A DNA stretch of 22,280 nt from a virus: positions 1 to 22,280 of the IMG/VR virus record IMGVR_UViG_3300043446_003304; one strand, given 5' to 3'. This document shows, one piece after another, positions 1-8,186 of this stretch. Numbering within the stretch: position 1 is the stretch's first letter; each line of letters opens with the position of its first letter. The notes under the pieces were generated by a model. The model saw only the letters and a list, made by a program, of their open reading frames with translations. It had not been told where the DNA came from and ran no database searches. The position numbers and the translations under genes were made by a program.

Positions 1-253
1 AGTCGCAGCCACCAGAGTAATCACCGCCGCCAGAATAGTCGCAGCCACCAGAGTAATCATCTCCGCCAGAGTAATGATGATAAGATCCATCATAAACGCT
101 AGAGTCAATCCAATAGGGGTCATTGGATGTGACAACTGTGGGTTTGCGACTAGAAGTGTTCTTCTTCTTTTCTTGGTTCAATGAAGCCAATACTAGTAGA
201 AATACCATAAAGAAAATAGCGATGGTAGGAACCATCAAAGAAAAGTCAGTCAT
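1..253 (-). CDS. Small single-pass membrane protein with Tyr-Ser-Gly-Gly-Asp repeats (3' end outside window)
   Basis: The frame opens at an ATG at 253 and is still open at the window edge, so at least 83 residues are present. Residues 5-25 are a hydrophobic membrane segment (VPTIAIFFMVFLLVLA), followed by a short basic stretch with KKK. After about residue 55 the protein becomes a tandem repeat of Tyr-Ser-Gly-Gly with Asp and Cys (pattern DYSGGGDYSGGCD). The start overlaps the hli stop by one base (TGATG), so the two genes are co-transcribed and probably translationally coupled. I do not recognise a family; a single-pass protein with a Gly/Tyr/Asp tail is all that can be said. Expansion or contraction of the repeat is likely. 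Confidence 0.75.
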   Translation of the reverse strand, partial: MTDFSLMVPTIAIFFMVFLLVLASLNQEKKKNTSSRKPTVVTSNDPYWIDSSVYDGSYHHYSGGDDYSGGCDYSGGGDYSGGCD

Positions 254-447
254 CAGAAGATTCCGAAGAAGAGTTTACCAGTGAGAGAATAAGAAATGAT
301 GCCAGCAACAACACCGACCATACACCATAGTCCATTGTATCTTTCTTTTACTTGATTTGGGGTTAGCATTCCATAATTCTCATAATACACGGTAGGTTCT
401 TTAGCAAAAAGATTCATCTTTCCAGTATCATCGGTAGTAACGGTCAT
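253..447 (-). CDS. hli: High-light-inducible protein (Hli/HLIP)
   Basis: Hli proteins are one-helix chlorophyll a/b-binding relatives in the thylakoid membrane. Cyanophages carry them as host-derived photosynthesis-protection genes. The C-terminal half shows the family signature: ERYNG, then M, then a glycine-rich helix ending SYSLTG and closing with GIF. This matches the usual E-R-x-N-G-x-x-A-M-x-G helix, with Cys where Ala is common. A longer frame starts at 483, but that ATG overlaps the -10 box (472-477) of a very good promoter. Translation should therefore begin at the ATG at 447 (MTVTTDD), giving 64 residues. No clear Shine-Dalgarno sequence is seen. The gene is followed by a one-base overlap with the next gene. 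Assignment is by motif and is fairly sure. Confidence 0.85.
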   Translation of the reverse strand: MTVTTDDTGKMNLFAKEPTVYYENYGMLTPNQVKERYNGLWCMVGVVAGIISYSLTGKLFFGIF

Positions 448-471
448 TTTAAAATTGTAAAGAACTATAAC

Positions 472-500
472 AGTATATAGCATGAAGGTTGTTTTGTCAA
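472..500 (-). promoter_or_regulatory. Sigma70-type promoter for hli
   Basis: On the minus strand TTGACA (495-500), a 17-nt spacer and TATACT (472-477). Transcription would start near 465, which rules out the upstream ATG at 483 as the hli start. Confidence 0.8.
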
Positions 501-520
501 GAGGGGGTTGTCATGAAACG

Positions 521-1312
521 CTAACCTTGGGTGGATAAAGATTCAGTAACACGTCTTAAATAAGGATCATAATTCATAAATTGTTGTATATTCATTGACG
601 AACCTTGATTCTTCCAAAAATTTAAAAGAGCATCATGTGGTCCTTTATGAAAAATATCTAAATGCTCTGGGTGAATAGCAGATCCCAAGTTTAAATTATA
701 TAAAAATAAAGGTATTGTATATGTTTTACCAGTTTCTAGAATTGTATCCTCGGATACTGCTCTTGGTTTAACGCCGTTATCTAATTTATACTTATCACCT
801 TTCACATGATGTTTCATAAGTTTTGCTGCATGGTGTCGTGTAATTAAATATATTGCAGCTGAAAAATCATTAATAAATTTTAAATGCAATTGTACATGTA
901 TATCACCTGTACATATAGTTGTGAGTTGTACACAATCCCAATCATAAGGAAGTAAAGAAAAAAAATCTGTCCATGTAAAATTCCAATACTTGATGGTATC
1001 AAAATTTACATCGTCCTCAACTATCAAACAATAATCATCATTTGTATTTTCATAAAAATATTTAATTGCTTTTAGATGTGATAAGCAACAGCCAAGTTCA
1101 TTTTGAGATACACCGTCAGGTATTCTACCCTTTAAATAACTAGAAACATCATCCTCTCTTCCATCAAACCCAGAAATACATGTATGATTTTTGATTTCCC
1201 AATAGTCAAACTGTGATTCCATATATTCTTTACGATGAATATCAGAATCTAAATTAATCCAGTATATATGAGGAATGTTTTTTAATTTATATAATGATTT
1301 ATTTTTATCCAT
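521..1312 (-). CDS. Glycosyltransferase family 25 (LPS-type) protein
   Basis: GT25 enzymes transfer hexoses in lipopolysaccharide or glycoprotein synthesis. The 263-residue protein starts with the typical strand IPHIYWINLDSDIHRKEYM (residues 13-31). It then has GFDGR at 48-52, the ELGCCLSHLKAI helix at 72-83, and the acidic metal-binding motif VEDDV (Glu99, Asp100, Asp101). Its ATG overlaps the stop of the upstream glycosyltransferase (TAATG), so it is the last gene of the sugar operon running from gmd. The acceptor cannot be deduced. Size fits the family. The gene is as AT-rich as its neighbours. Confidence 0.85.
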   Translation of the reverse strand: MDKNKSLYKLKNIPHIYWINLDSDIHRKEYMESQFDYWEIKNHTCISGFDGREDDVSSYLKGRIPDGVSQNELGCCLSHLKAIKYFYENTNDDYCLIVEDDVNFDTIKYWNFTWTDFFSLLPYDWDCVQLTTICTGDIHVQLHLKFINDFSAAIYLITRHHAAKLMKHHVKGDKYKLDNGVKPRAVSEDTILETGKTYTIPLFLYNLNLGSAIHPEHLDIFHKGPHDALLNFWKNQGSSMNIQQFMNYDPYLRRVTESLSTQG

Positions 1313-2847
1313 TATTCAAAATATTTTACTAATTTTTCTTTATCATTTTTAATGTAGTGAATACATTCTTGTAAATCAGGAGTTAGATTATTCCAAAGAT
1401 TTCCCATTTCAATGGAGGCAGATTCTTTATTGTAGTTCGTCCCCATATCATGTTGTACCTGATGATTATAATCCCTAATTACAGGTCTGCCTTGCAAAAA
1501 GGAAATTGAATTCATAACAAGATCCCATCCCCAACCCATTTTCATTTTATCTGGCGTCATAATTTGTTGAAGCCCCCTTTTATAAAAATCATCAATAATA
1601 TCTCTATGAATAAACCAGACAGTTTCATCTGTACACGCTACCATTTTAATTCCTGGATCTTCAGAATCAATACCATCAATATCAGAATTTTCTGAGGTAT
1701 ACCACACATTAGTCACATCTGGTGCATAAACTCCCCATTCATAAGAACTATAATGTTTTTTTGCATCTTTAACTAATTCTTCATAATTATCGTAAACAGT
1801 ATCGCCCTGAACATGCATTAATACCTTTTTATCAGACTTAAACAACTCTAATGCTTTGACAAATTGAGCAGTAAAATATGATTCTTCGCAAATATTAATC
1901 CATTCTGGTTTAGTATTTTCTTCATCACTATTAATAACTGTCACTTCACCAAAAATTTTTCTTAATGAATCTTCAATGACGTATGTTTTTTCAAATTGAT
2001 TTTTCCAATTGAATATAAACGGCTGTATGTCAGATGTTCTAATTTGAGAAAAGGTATTATTCATATTTCCATATAATGTTTTGCTCTGAAAATCTTGATA
2101 TAAAACTTCCAATGAAGGATTAAGTATCCTAGCATAATTAATAATATTAGATGTTTTACCTATGATTGTTTTGCATTTTGATAGTGTAGTTGAATCAATC
2201 AATACTTGATCACCTAAAACAATTTTTTGTTCTTGAGAATATTTACTAAAATGTAAGGCATTACTTCCACTTGTTCTAATATGGTCAAAATATAAAATAT
2301 TAGTAAAATTATGATTTTTTAAAAAATATTCAATAATTATATTAACAATTCCTTCTTCATCTGTACAAACAAAAATTGAATCATAAAAATTTTTATTTAA
2401 TTCTTCTGAAGCAGAATACAATATGTTTTCTAATGGAATAAAATCGGTATGACCATTAGTTCTATTATCAGTTCCTCTATAATGAATACCAAGAGTATTA
2501 GAATAATTTTTTTTATCTTTTGATAACAATTTTTTTATTCTATTATTAAATGGTATATAATTGATATATTCTAATAAATCCAACTCTTTGTAAGTTGGCC
2601 ATAGTGACAAATCAAATCCAATTTTGCTATCATGATAAACATAGTTATTATTATTAATATCAACTACTTTATTTTCATCGAACCATTCTTTAGGATTTCC
2701 ATATAAAGAAAACATTTCAGATGATATGTAAATATTCTCTGGTGAAATATTATTTTTTTTACTTAAATATCTTAATGATGTTAAAATCGTAGTATAATTA
2801 GAAAGAAATCCTCTTGGCCCATTTTCTAATAAAGCAATATTTGTCAT
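1312..2847 (-). CDS. Two-domain glycosyltransferase: fucosyltransferase-like N domain plus second glycosyltransferase-like domain
   Basis: 511 residues in two parts. Residues 1-260 contain IHYRGTDNR (His122, Arg124, Gly125, Thr126, Asp127), resembling the HxRGTD motif of GT11/GT23/NodZ-type fucosyltransferases that bind GDP-sugar. Residues about 270-511 look like a separate domain with KVLMHVQGD, YEWGVYAPDV, WFIHRDI and GWGWDL. I read this as a GT-A-like or capsule-type transferase and do not recognise its exact family. The start overlaps the stop of the next gene upstream by four bases, and the stop overlaps the GT25 start. Because the operon makes a GDP-6-deoxyhexose, the N domain is a good candidate for the enzyme that uses it. 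That link is inference. Confidence 0.7.
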   Translation of the reverse strand: MTNIALLENGPRGFLSNYTTILTSLRYLSKKNNISPENIYISSEMFSLYGNPKEWFDENKVVDINNNNYVYHDSKIGFDLSLWPTYKELDLLEYINYIPFNNRIKKLLSKDKKNYSNTLGIHYRGTDNRTNGHTDFIPLENILYSASEELNKNFYDSIFVCTDEEGIVNIIIEYFLKNHNFTNILYFDHIRTSGSNALHFSKYSQEQKIVLGDQVLIDSTTLSKCKTIIGKTSNIINYARILNPSLEVLYQDFQSKTLYGNMNNTFSQIRTSDIQPFIFNWKNQFEKTYVIEDSLRKIFGEVTVINSDEENTKPEWINICEESYFTAQFVKALELFKSDKKVLMHVQGDTVYDNYEELVKDAKKHYSSYEWGVYAPDVTNVWYTSENSDIDGIDSEDPGIKMVACTDETVWFIHRDIIDDFYKRGLQQIMTPDKMKMGWGWDLVMNSISFLQGRPVIRDYNHQVQHDMGTNYNKESASIEMGNLWNNLTPDLQECIHYIKNDKEKLVKYFE

Positions 2848-3776
2848 AAAAGTTCTAAAATAGTATTATAAAGTTCTTTTATAGTTGAAAAATAATCAAA
2901 AATAAATGTTGAATTAATTTCTATTCCATATGGTAACGAATCAGTTTCCCTATCTCCATACGCTAAGAAAGTTTTATTTTCATCATTAATATTCTCATCA
3001 GTAAGTGTAAAACAAAATGGGCCTGAATTTCTACCAATAATTAAATAACAAAATTTAGAAATGTATGATATTTCATTTAAATCACATGTATTAGATTTAA
3101 TAATATCATCGGTTGAAATAATATTATTAATATTAGTAGTAATTTTTTTTGTTGTGATAAAAATTTTATCTTGATTATTACTAGCTAATGGTTCTAATAT
3201 TTCAGTCATATCAGTATTGTATGTAGTTTGTCCAGAAAGAGATGGTCCATTACAAACTAATATTTTTTTAGATTTATTTTCAGATAAAAATTTGTCAACA
3301 TTACTTACATTAAACTTAGAATAATCAACAAATGGATGATAATTTTCTACTGATTTAACTTTAAGATTAACATTAAATTTTTTATTAATTTTATCATAAA
3401 TGAAAGTAAACATTCTATGAAATCCTCTAAGAGAGCATTCACCATTAAATTCATTATCTGATGAAAAGTATCCACCAATCCAAGTATTAATATAAAAACA
3501 ATCTTCAGTTTCAATAAATTTTGTGTGCTCCTTTCCCTCTAGAAGTTTAACATGTTTTTCGTGCAATGCTTTAGTCTCTTCTGGGATATTTTGTGTCTTT
3601 GCCCAATAAATTGGAAGATTAATATATTCTATATCTAAATCTGCAGTAATAATTGAATTATTTGGGTGAGCAATATAAAATTTAGTATCAAGTTGAGAAG
3701 TGATATCTCTTAAAAAAGATTTAATATGAAAGATATCACCATTATGAAAATGGCAAAAAAAACAAATTGATTTCAT
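2844..3776 (-). CDS. Putative glycosyltransferase or sugar-operon protein of unknown family
   Basis: 310 residues, very AT-rich. The N-terminus (MKSICFFCHFHNGDIFHIKSF) resembles the start of GT-B-fold enzymes, where a glycine- or His-containing loop follows strand 1. The C-terminal half has KKILVCNGPSLSGQT, an isolated strand and loop, and YLIIGRNSGPFCFTL, resembling the nucleotide-sugar-binding half of GT-B enzymes. No catalytic motif can be named with confidence. The gene overlaps the next one by four bases and follows a small helical gene after two bases, so it is co-translated with the sugar genes. A glycosyltransferase role rests mainly on context. Confidence 0.5.
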   Translation of the reverse strand: MKSICFFCHFHNGDIFHIKSFLRDITSQLDTKFYIAHPNNSIITADLDIEYINLPIYWAKTQNIPEETKALHEKHVKLLEGKEHTKFIETEDCFYINTWIGGYFSSDNEFNGECSLRGFHRMFTFIYDKINKKFNVNLKVKSVENYHPFVDYSKFNVSNVDKFLSENKSKKILVCNGPSLSGQTTYNTDMTEILEPLASNNQDKIFITTKKITTNINNIISTDDIIKSNTCDLNEISYISKFCYLIIGRNSGPFCFTLTDENINDENKTFLAYGDRETDSLPYGIEINSTFIFDYFSTIKELYNTILELL

Positions 3777-3778
3777 AA

Positions 3779-4123
3779 TTAAATACCTTTATATAATTTT
3801 ACAGAATCTTCTCTTAAACTCTTCTCATGAGCGATAGCATCATCAACTAAAATATTGATTGCTTGTACTAATTTGGGTCTTTTTACTTTAAAACAAATAT
3901 CAATTTTTCTTTTTAGTTCTGCAATCTCTTCATCACTAGTTGCAGCTTGAATTGCATCCTCAAGCATCCACGTTCTAATATGTAAAATCGATAATTTTTC
4001 AACAATTTCACCTAGATTATCTGTTGCAATATAATCTACATCTGGAATATTATCTTTAGACGCAAGAACAGTATTTACAGTTTCTTTGATTACAGATTCA
4101 ATACTTTCTCCAATTTTTTTCAT
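3779..4123 (-). CDS. Small helical protein in sugar operon (possibly DUF4254-like)
   Basis: 114 residues, predicted almost wholly helical. The central part LHIRTWMLEDAIQAA and the following KRKIDICFKVKRPKLVQAINILVDDAI recall DUF4254-type small proteins found in polysaccharide clusters, where L-H-x-x-N/T-x-x-x-W-x-x-E-D is the hallmark. This similarity is from memory of the pattern and is not certain. The start codon overlaps the ColD gene's stop at 4123. Position between the dideoxysugar enzyme and the transferases suggests a role in the same pathway. No catalytic function can be assigned. Confidence 0.5.
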   Translation of the reverse strand: MKKIGESIESVIKETVNTVLASKDNIPDVDYIATDNLGEIVEKLSILHIRTWMLEDAIQAATSDEEIAELKRKIDICFKVKRPKLVQAINILVDDAIAHEKSLREDSVKLYKGI

Positions 4124-5286
4124 TAAATTTCTCCAAGAATTTTTGCAATAAGTTTAATTTCTCGTTTTGTAACAAACTGATTATTACCTATGTATACACC
4201 ATTTTCATGTAGAATATCGACATTCGGTACTTCTGGTGAACACTCTATAGAATAATTTTTCATGTAAGGTTGTTTAAGTAAATTTCCACCAACTATAGGG
4301 CGATATTCAATTGAATATTGTTCAAACAAGTTAATTAATTTTTCTTTAATTTCTTTTGTTTTACATATAAAAGGAAAACAAAAACAACTATTACCAATAT
4401 TTAATTGTGTTGGATATAGGTATTCCTTTAAGTTTACTATATCTAAAAATTTAAAATAATTATCTCTTCTTATTTTAATAAATTTATCTAATTTTTTTAA
4501 TTGTGAAATACCAAGAACTGCTGCTAGTTCAGTATTTCTAAAATTATAACCATCAGTCACAAAAAGAAAAGATTTCTCAATTTGCGGATTGTCCTTAATA
4601 TAATTTTCAAATTTAGTTGATACTCTTGCAAGACCATGAGATCTCTTCAATTTCATTAAATCATATAGTTCACTATCATTAGTAGAAATCATACCACCTT
4701 CAATAGTAGACATATGATGTCCAAAATAAAAACTAAAAGTTGCCCCTATACTATCAGATCCAACTTTTGATCCATTAGATAAAATACATCCATGAGATTC
4801 ACAAACATCATCAATAATAATTGCATTCGGAAATATTTTTTTATAGCTATTATTATCTGCAGGTATACCTAAAAGATGAGTAACAAATATCATCTTAATA
4901 TCTGGATGTTTTTTAGCTATTCTTTTTAAATTTTCAATATCAAAACTATAATTTTGGAGATTAATATCACAAAAAATTGGTGTTAATCCAAGTTGAAAAA
5001 TTGGATTAATATTAGTAACCCATGTGCAAGCAGGAAGAATGACTTTATCACCTTTTTTTAAATTATATTTTTCAATGATAGCCGCCACTAAAAGAAAATT
5101 TGCGGTACTTCCAGAGGTTACAAAAAGTGAATGTTTAGATCCAATCCACTTAGACCATTCATTTTCAAATTGAATTACTTTTTCTCCTTGAGTAAACTTA
5201 TCTGAAGAAAGAACAAAAGATGCAAGATTGACTCTATCTAAAAAAGATAAAGTATTTTTCATTAATGGCCATTTATACTCTGACAT
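4123..5286 (-). CDS. colD: GDP-4-keto-6-deoxy-D-mannose 3-dehydratase (ColD type)
   Basis: A PLP-dependent DegT/DnrJ/EryC1-fold enzyme of 387 residues, the size of E. coli ColD. Aminotransferases of this fold have a lysine in the motif SFYxxKxxTxGEGG that binds PLP. Here the motif reads SFYFGHHMSTIEGG with His190-His191 and no lysine. A histidine there is the hallmark of the sugar 3-dehydratases ColD and DdhC/E1. The chain lacks the cysteine cluster and extra length expected for the iron-sulfur E1 enzymes, so ColD is the better match. Other fold features: TSGSTAN (57-63), LPACTWVTNINP (84-95), IIDDVCESHG (157-166). With Gmd two genes upstream it would make the 3,6-dideoxy intermediate leading to GDP-colitose. 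It overlaps the reductase gene by 14 bases. Confidence 0.85.
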   Translation of the reverse strand: MSEYKWPLMKNTLSFLDRVNLASFVLSSDKFTQGEKVIQFENEWSKWIGSKHSLFVTSGSTANFLLVAAIIEKYNLKKGDKVILPACTWVTNINPIFQLGLTPIFCDINLQNYSFDIENLKRIAKKHPDIKMIFVTHLLGIPADNNSYKKIFPNAIIIDDVCESHGCILSNGSKVGSDSIGATFSFYFGHHMSTIEGGMISTNDSELYDLMKLKRSHGLARVSTKFENYIKDNPQIEKSFLFVTDGYNFRNTELAAVLGISQLKKLDKFIKIRRDNYFKFLDIVNLKEYLYPTQLNIGNSCFCFPFICKTKEIKEKLINLFEQYSIEYRPIVGGNLLKQPYMKNYSIECSPEVPNVDILHENGVYIGNNQFVTKREIKLIAKILGEI

Positions 5287-6217
5287 AATTTTCCCTATTT
5301 TGCAAATACCAATTAATTGTAATTTTTAATCCATCTTCTAATTTTGTTTTAGCTTTCCACCCAAGAGAATTCATTTTGCTGGTATCTAATGCTCTTCTGG
5401 GTGTTCCGTTTGGTTTAGAAGTATCCCAAACAATATTACCCTTATATCCGACTAAATTTGAAATTATATTGGATAATTCTGCAATACTTATTTCTCTATG
5501 TGGTCCGATATTGATAATTTCTGGATCACTATAATTATTCATTAAAAAAACTAGACCGTCTGCAAGATCATCAGAGAATAAAAACTCTCTAGTGGGTGTC
5601 CCATCACCAAGACAAATTACTTCAGGATCATTATTTTCCTTAGCTTGTATAAATCTATTAATAAAACTTGGAATAACATGACATTGTTCTGGAACAAAAT
5701 TATCATTAATTCCATATAGATTATTTGGCATGACTGATATAGTAGAAAATCCATACTGTTCTGTATATTTTTTGCACATCATATATCCAGCAATTTTTGC
5801 CAATGAATATGAAATATTTGTTTCCTCTAAAGGGCCGGTCATTAAATATTCTTCTTTAATTGGAACTGGAGCTAACTTTGGATAGATACAAGCAGATCCA
5901 AGAAAAAGAAGTTTTTTGCATTTATTTCGATATGCAGCGTCAATCACATTAGTTTGAATTTGCAAATTTTCTCTAATAAAATCAGCTGGAATCGATTTAT
6001 TATAACCAATACCACCAACCTTAGCTGCAGCAAGAAAAACATATTCTGGTCGTTGAGATTCAAAAAAATCATTAACGTTTTGTTGATTTGTTAAATCTAA
6101 TTTTGTTCTTCCAACACCAAATGTATTAATGTAACCAAGCTCCTTAAGTTTTCTAACAATAGCAGACCCCACTAATCCTCTATGTCCAGCAACAAAAATT
6201 TTACTATCAAATTTCAT
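5273..6217 (-). CDS. GDP-L-fucose/GDP-L-colitose synthase family epimerase-reductase
   Basis: An extended short-chain dehydrogenase of 314 residues. Visible features: NAD(P)-binding [10 protein letters not shown] (11-20), the AAAKVGGI segment, the GSACIYP loop with the catalytic Ser, YSLAKIAGY with catalytic Tyr and Lys, VMPNNLYG, and [13 protein letters not shown]. These are the landmarks of Fcl/WcaG. The same fold and motifs are used by ColC, which epimerises C5 and reduces C4 of the ColD product. Since a ColD-type gene follows directly, ColC activity is the more likely role here; plain GDP-fucose synthesis is the alternative. The sequence alone does not separate them. It overlaps gmd by 11 bases. 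Confidence 0.8.
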   Translation of the reverse strand: MKFDSKIFVAGHRGLVGSAIVRKLKELGYINTFGVGRTKLDLTNQQNVNDFFESQRPEYVFLAAAKVGGIGYNKSIPADFIRENLQIQTNVIDAAYRNKCKKLLFLGSACIYPKLAPVPIKEEYLMTGPLEETNISYSLAKIAGYMMCKKYTEQYGFSTISVMPNNLYGINDNFVPEQCHVIPSFINRFIQAKENNDPEVICLGDGTPTREFLFSDDLADGLVFLMNNYSDPEIINIGPHREISIAELSNIISNLVGYKGNIVWDTSKPNGTPRRALDTSKMNSLGWKAKTKLEDGLKITINWYLQNRENYVRV

Positions 6218-7208
6218 TTACACACATATCCTCAACTAATTGTTCAAATGTAATTTTTGGCTTCCATCCCAATTTTTGTTTCGCTTTGGATGCGTCACCC
6301 AATAATGTTTCAACTTCAGAAGGTCGAAAATATTTTGAATCAACTTTAATGATTGTTTTTTTGGTAATTTTATCAATACCAATTTCTTCTAGTCCGTCAC
6401 CTTCCCAGACAATCTTCATGCCGAAATAGGGTGCTGCTACCTCAACAAACTCACGAACCGAATACTGCTCCCCTGTGGCGATTACATAATCATCTGGGGT
6501 ATCCTGCTGCAGCATCTCCCACATGGCCTCTACAAAGTCTTTAGCGTGCCCCCAGTCTCTCTTTGCATTGAGATTTCCTAGGTAAAGAATTTCCTGTCTT
6601 CCTTCAGAAATTGCTTTAAGTCCTCTAGTGATCTTACGAGTAACAAATGTTTCACCACGGCGAGGAGATTCATGATTAAAAAGAATCCCCGTGCAAGCAT
6701 AAAGTCCATATGCTTCACGATAGTTTTTAGTAATCCAATATCCATAAATTTTTGCCACACCATAAGGCGATCTTGGATAAAATGGAGTTGTTTCTTTTTG
6801 TGGTATCTCTTGAACTAATCCAAATAACTCGGAAGTAGATGCTTGATAGATTCTCGTCTTTGATTCCATTCCCAGGAGACGAACTGCTTCAAGAATTCTT
6901 AAAGTTCCTAATGCATCCACTTGTCCAGTAAATTCTGGCATTTCAAAAGAAACTTTTACATGACTTTGCGCACCAAGATTATAAATTTCATCCGGTTGAA
7001 CTTCTTGAATAATTCTAATTAAATTAGTAGAATCCGAAAGATCTCCGTAATGTAAGTGTATTTTATTGTAAATGTGATCAATTTTTCCAGTATTAATTGA
7101 TGATGATCTTCTAATTATTCCATGTACTTCATAATTTTTTTCTAAGAGTAATTCAGCTAAGTATGAACCATCCTGACCTGTTATGCCAGTTATCAATGCA
7201 ACTTTCAT
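6207..7208 (-). CDS. gmd: GDP-mannose 4,6-dehydratase
   Basis: Converts GDP-mannose to GDP-4-keto-6-deoxymannose, the branch point for fucose, perosamine and colitose. The 333 residues show [14 protein letters not shown] (the NADP-binding loop), [24 protein letters not shown] with catalytic Thr and Glu, [12 protein letters not shown] with catalytic Tyr and Lys, and [16 protein letters not shown]. Length is slightly under the usual 340-370. It is the first gene of the sugar operon; the next gene upstream ends nine bases away. The segment from about 6390 to 6560 is clearly richer in G+C than the rest of the gene, which may mark a recombination patch. Confidence 0.93.
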   Translation of the reverse strand: MKVALITGITGQDGSYLAELLLEKNYEVHGIIRRSSSINTGKIDHIYNKIHLHYGDLSDSTNLIRIIQEVQPDEIYNLGAQSHVKVSFEMPEFTGQVDALGTLRILEAVRLLGMESKTRIYQASTSELFGLVQEIPQKETTPFYPRSPYGVAKIYGYWITKNYREAYGLYACTGILFNHESPRRGETFVTRKITRGLKAISEGRQEILYLGNLNAKRDWGHAKDFVEAMWEMLQQDTPDDYVIATGEQYSVREFVEVAAPYFGMKIVWEGDGLEEIGIDKITKKTIIKVDSKYFRPSEVETLLGDASKAKQKLGWKPKITFEQLVEDMCVNEI

Positions 7209-7217
7209 AAATTTATT

Positions 7218-7445
7218 TTAATTTTGTGTAAGAAGTTGTATAATTTTTGATATTTCGCTAATTCCAAAAAATGTGCAGATAAACAGTACATCCCATAATT
7301 TAAATTTAATTGCAAAAGGAATGCTCAAAAGGCCCCCAATACACTTGAGGGCCAATCCAATTTTAAAATCACCCCATAACATTGTCTGATATCCAATGAT
7401 TAGTAATACATTTCCAAAATACCTTAAAATACCAGCTCTGTTCAT
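7218..7445 (-). CDS. Small membrane protein, function unknown
   Basis: 75 residues with about three hydrophobic segments: residues 9-25 (YFGNVLLIIGYQTMLWG), 30-45 (LALKCIGGLLSIPFAI) and 50-65 (WDVLFICTFFGISEIS). No signal peptide cleavage site or catalytic motif is seen. It lies between the sugar operon and a small soluble protein gene and is probably read from the promoter at 7712-7740. Similar tiny membrane proteins are common in cyanomyoviruses. Nothing points to a specific function. Confidence 0.6.
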   Translation of the reverse strand: MNRAGILRYFGNVLLIIGYQTMLWGDFKIGLALKCIGGLLSIPFAIKFKLWDVLFICTFFGISEISKIIQLLTQN

Positions 7446-7472
7446 GGGGTGATCGGTAAGTTACATATCTAT

Positions 7473-7688
7473 TTAAGCTACTTCCACTGTCTCAAGATCA
7501 CTATAAACATATTCCATGAGAATATCATAATCATCGAGAGGATCTCCGGAGAAGACTACTCCTTGATTTTCATAGAAACGACGAACCTTTTTATAAAGTT
7601 TTGGATTTTTTACATCAAGATAAAAATCACCATTAGCAGCTGCACGAAGAGTGCTAACGTCTTTCTTGAATTTAGTAATCAGAGTCAT
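7473..7688 (-). CDS. Small acidic conserved phage protein
   Basis: 71 residues from the ATG at 7688 (MTLITKFKKDVSTLRAAANGDFYLDV). A TTG-started version beginning at 7709 is possible in frame, but TTG lies only a few bases past the -10 box (712-717 of the same kilobase) and would be at or before the transcription start. The protein is basic at its N-terminus and ends with an acidic helix (DDYDILMEYVYSDLE). No known fold is recognised. Own promoter directly upstream. Confidence 0.65.
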   Translation of the reverse strand: MTLITKFKKDVSTLRAAANGDFYLDVKNPKLYKKVRRFYENQGVVFSGDPLDDYDILMEYVYSDLETVEVA

Positions 7689-7711
7689 TGTTCTGGTGTG
7701 TTTACTCAAGT

Positions 7712-7740
7712 AGTATAGGACAAAAAATCGAGTCTGTCAA
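7712..7740 (-). promoter_or_regulatory. Sigma70-type promoter
   Basis: Minus strand TTGACA (7735-7740), 17-nt spacer, TATACT (7712-7717). Near-consensus. It drives the gene ending at 7473 and possibly the sugar operon beyond it. Confidence 0.8.
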
Positions 7741-7762
7741 GTGGACACTTTGAAAACTGTCT

Positions 7763-7918
7763 TCAATCTACAGTTTTCTTTTTCAAATAAGTCTCAAATG
7801 GATCTTTTCGAGTACGAATAATTTCACATGCTCTCTTATAAAAGTGATTATTTGTATTTCCTGATTCTTCAAATTTATGTTTAATCTTTAGCCAATTATC
7901 ATAAGTATATTGATCCAT
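7763..7918 (-). CDS. 51-residue small phage protein
   Basis: ATG at 7918, stop at 7763, 51 residues (MDQYTYDNWLKIKHKFEESG... ending KKKTVD). The start codon directly follows the stop of the zinc-ribbon gene (TGAATG), and a GAGG sequence lies about ten bases before it. The coupling and ribosome site support a real gene. The protein is charged and probably helical, with a central YKRACEIIRTRKDPFETYLKKK segment. Proteins with the W-x-x-K / F-Y-x-R-A pattern are frequent in cyanomyoviruses; the function is not known to me. Confidence 0.65.
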   Translation of the reverse strand: MDQYTYDNWLKIKHKFEESGNTNNHFYKRACEIIRTRKDPFETYLKKKTVD

Positions 7919-8173
7919 TCACCGAACCTCATAATCAAGGCGTTTTACTTTGCGCTGTCTTCTTGCTTCTTGCCACATGATGTCTTCATTTGTAAGAACA
8001 CCATTTTTCTTGGACTGTACTGAATTTAATAATACAATCTGCGATAAATCCTTGGCAGATATTTTATCATCACGAATTGTTGCCATATTTGGACAACCAC
8101 AAGTTACTGCTTTACCTGAGCGTGATTCTAGCTCCTTGCCACACATGCGGCATCTAATTTTAATATTTTCCAT
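7919..8173 (-). CDS. Small zinc-ribbon protein
   Basis: 84 residues. CRMC at 8-11 and CGC at 25-27 form a likely metal-binding knuckle pair (Cys8, Cys11, Cys25, Cys27). The C-terminal half is helical and very basic (EARRQRKVKRL). This suggests a small nucleic-acid-binding protein. It lies 13 bases downstream of dps and is directly followed by the 51-residue gene, so it is part of the dps transcript. Confidence 0.65.
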   Translation of the reverse strand: MENIKIRCRMCGKELESRSGKAVTCGCPNMATIRDDKISAKDLSQIVLLNSVQSKKNGVLTNEDIMWQEARRQRKVKRLDYEVR

Positions 8174-8186
8174 GATGTATTAAATT

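Noticed and set aside
4123-5286. Ordinary DegT aminotransferase or iron-sulfur E1 (DdhC) dehydratase
   Set aside because: The PLP lysine is replaced by His, excluding aminotransferase; the length and lack of a cysteine cluster speak against E1.
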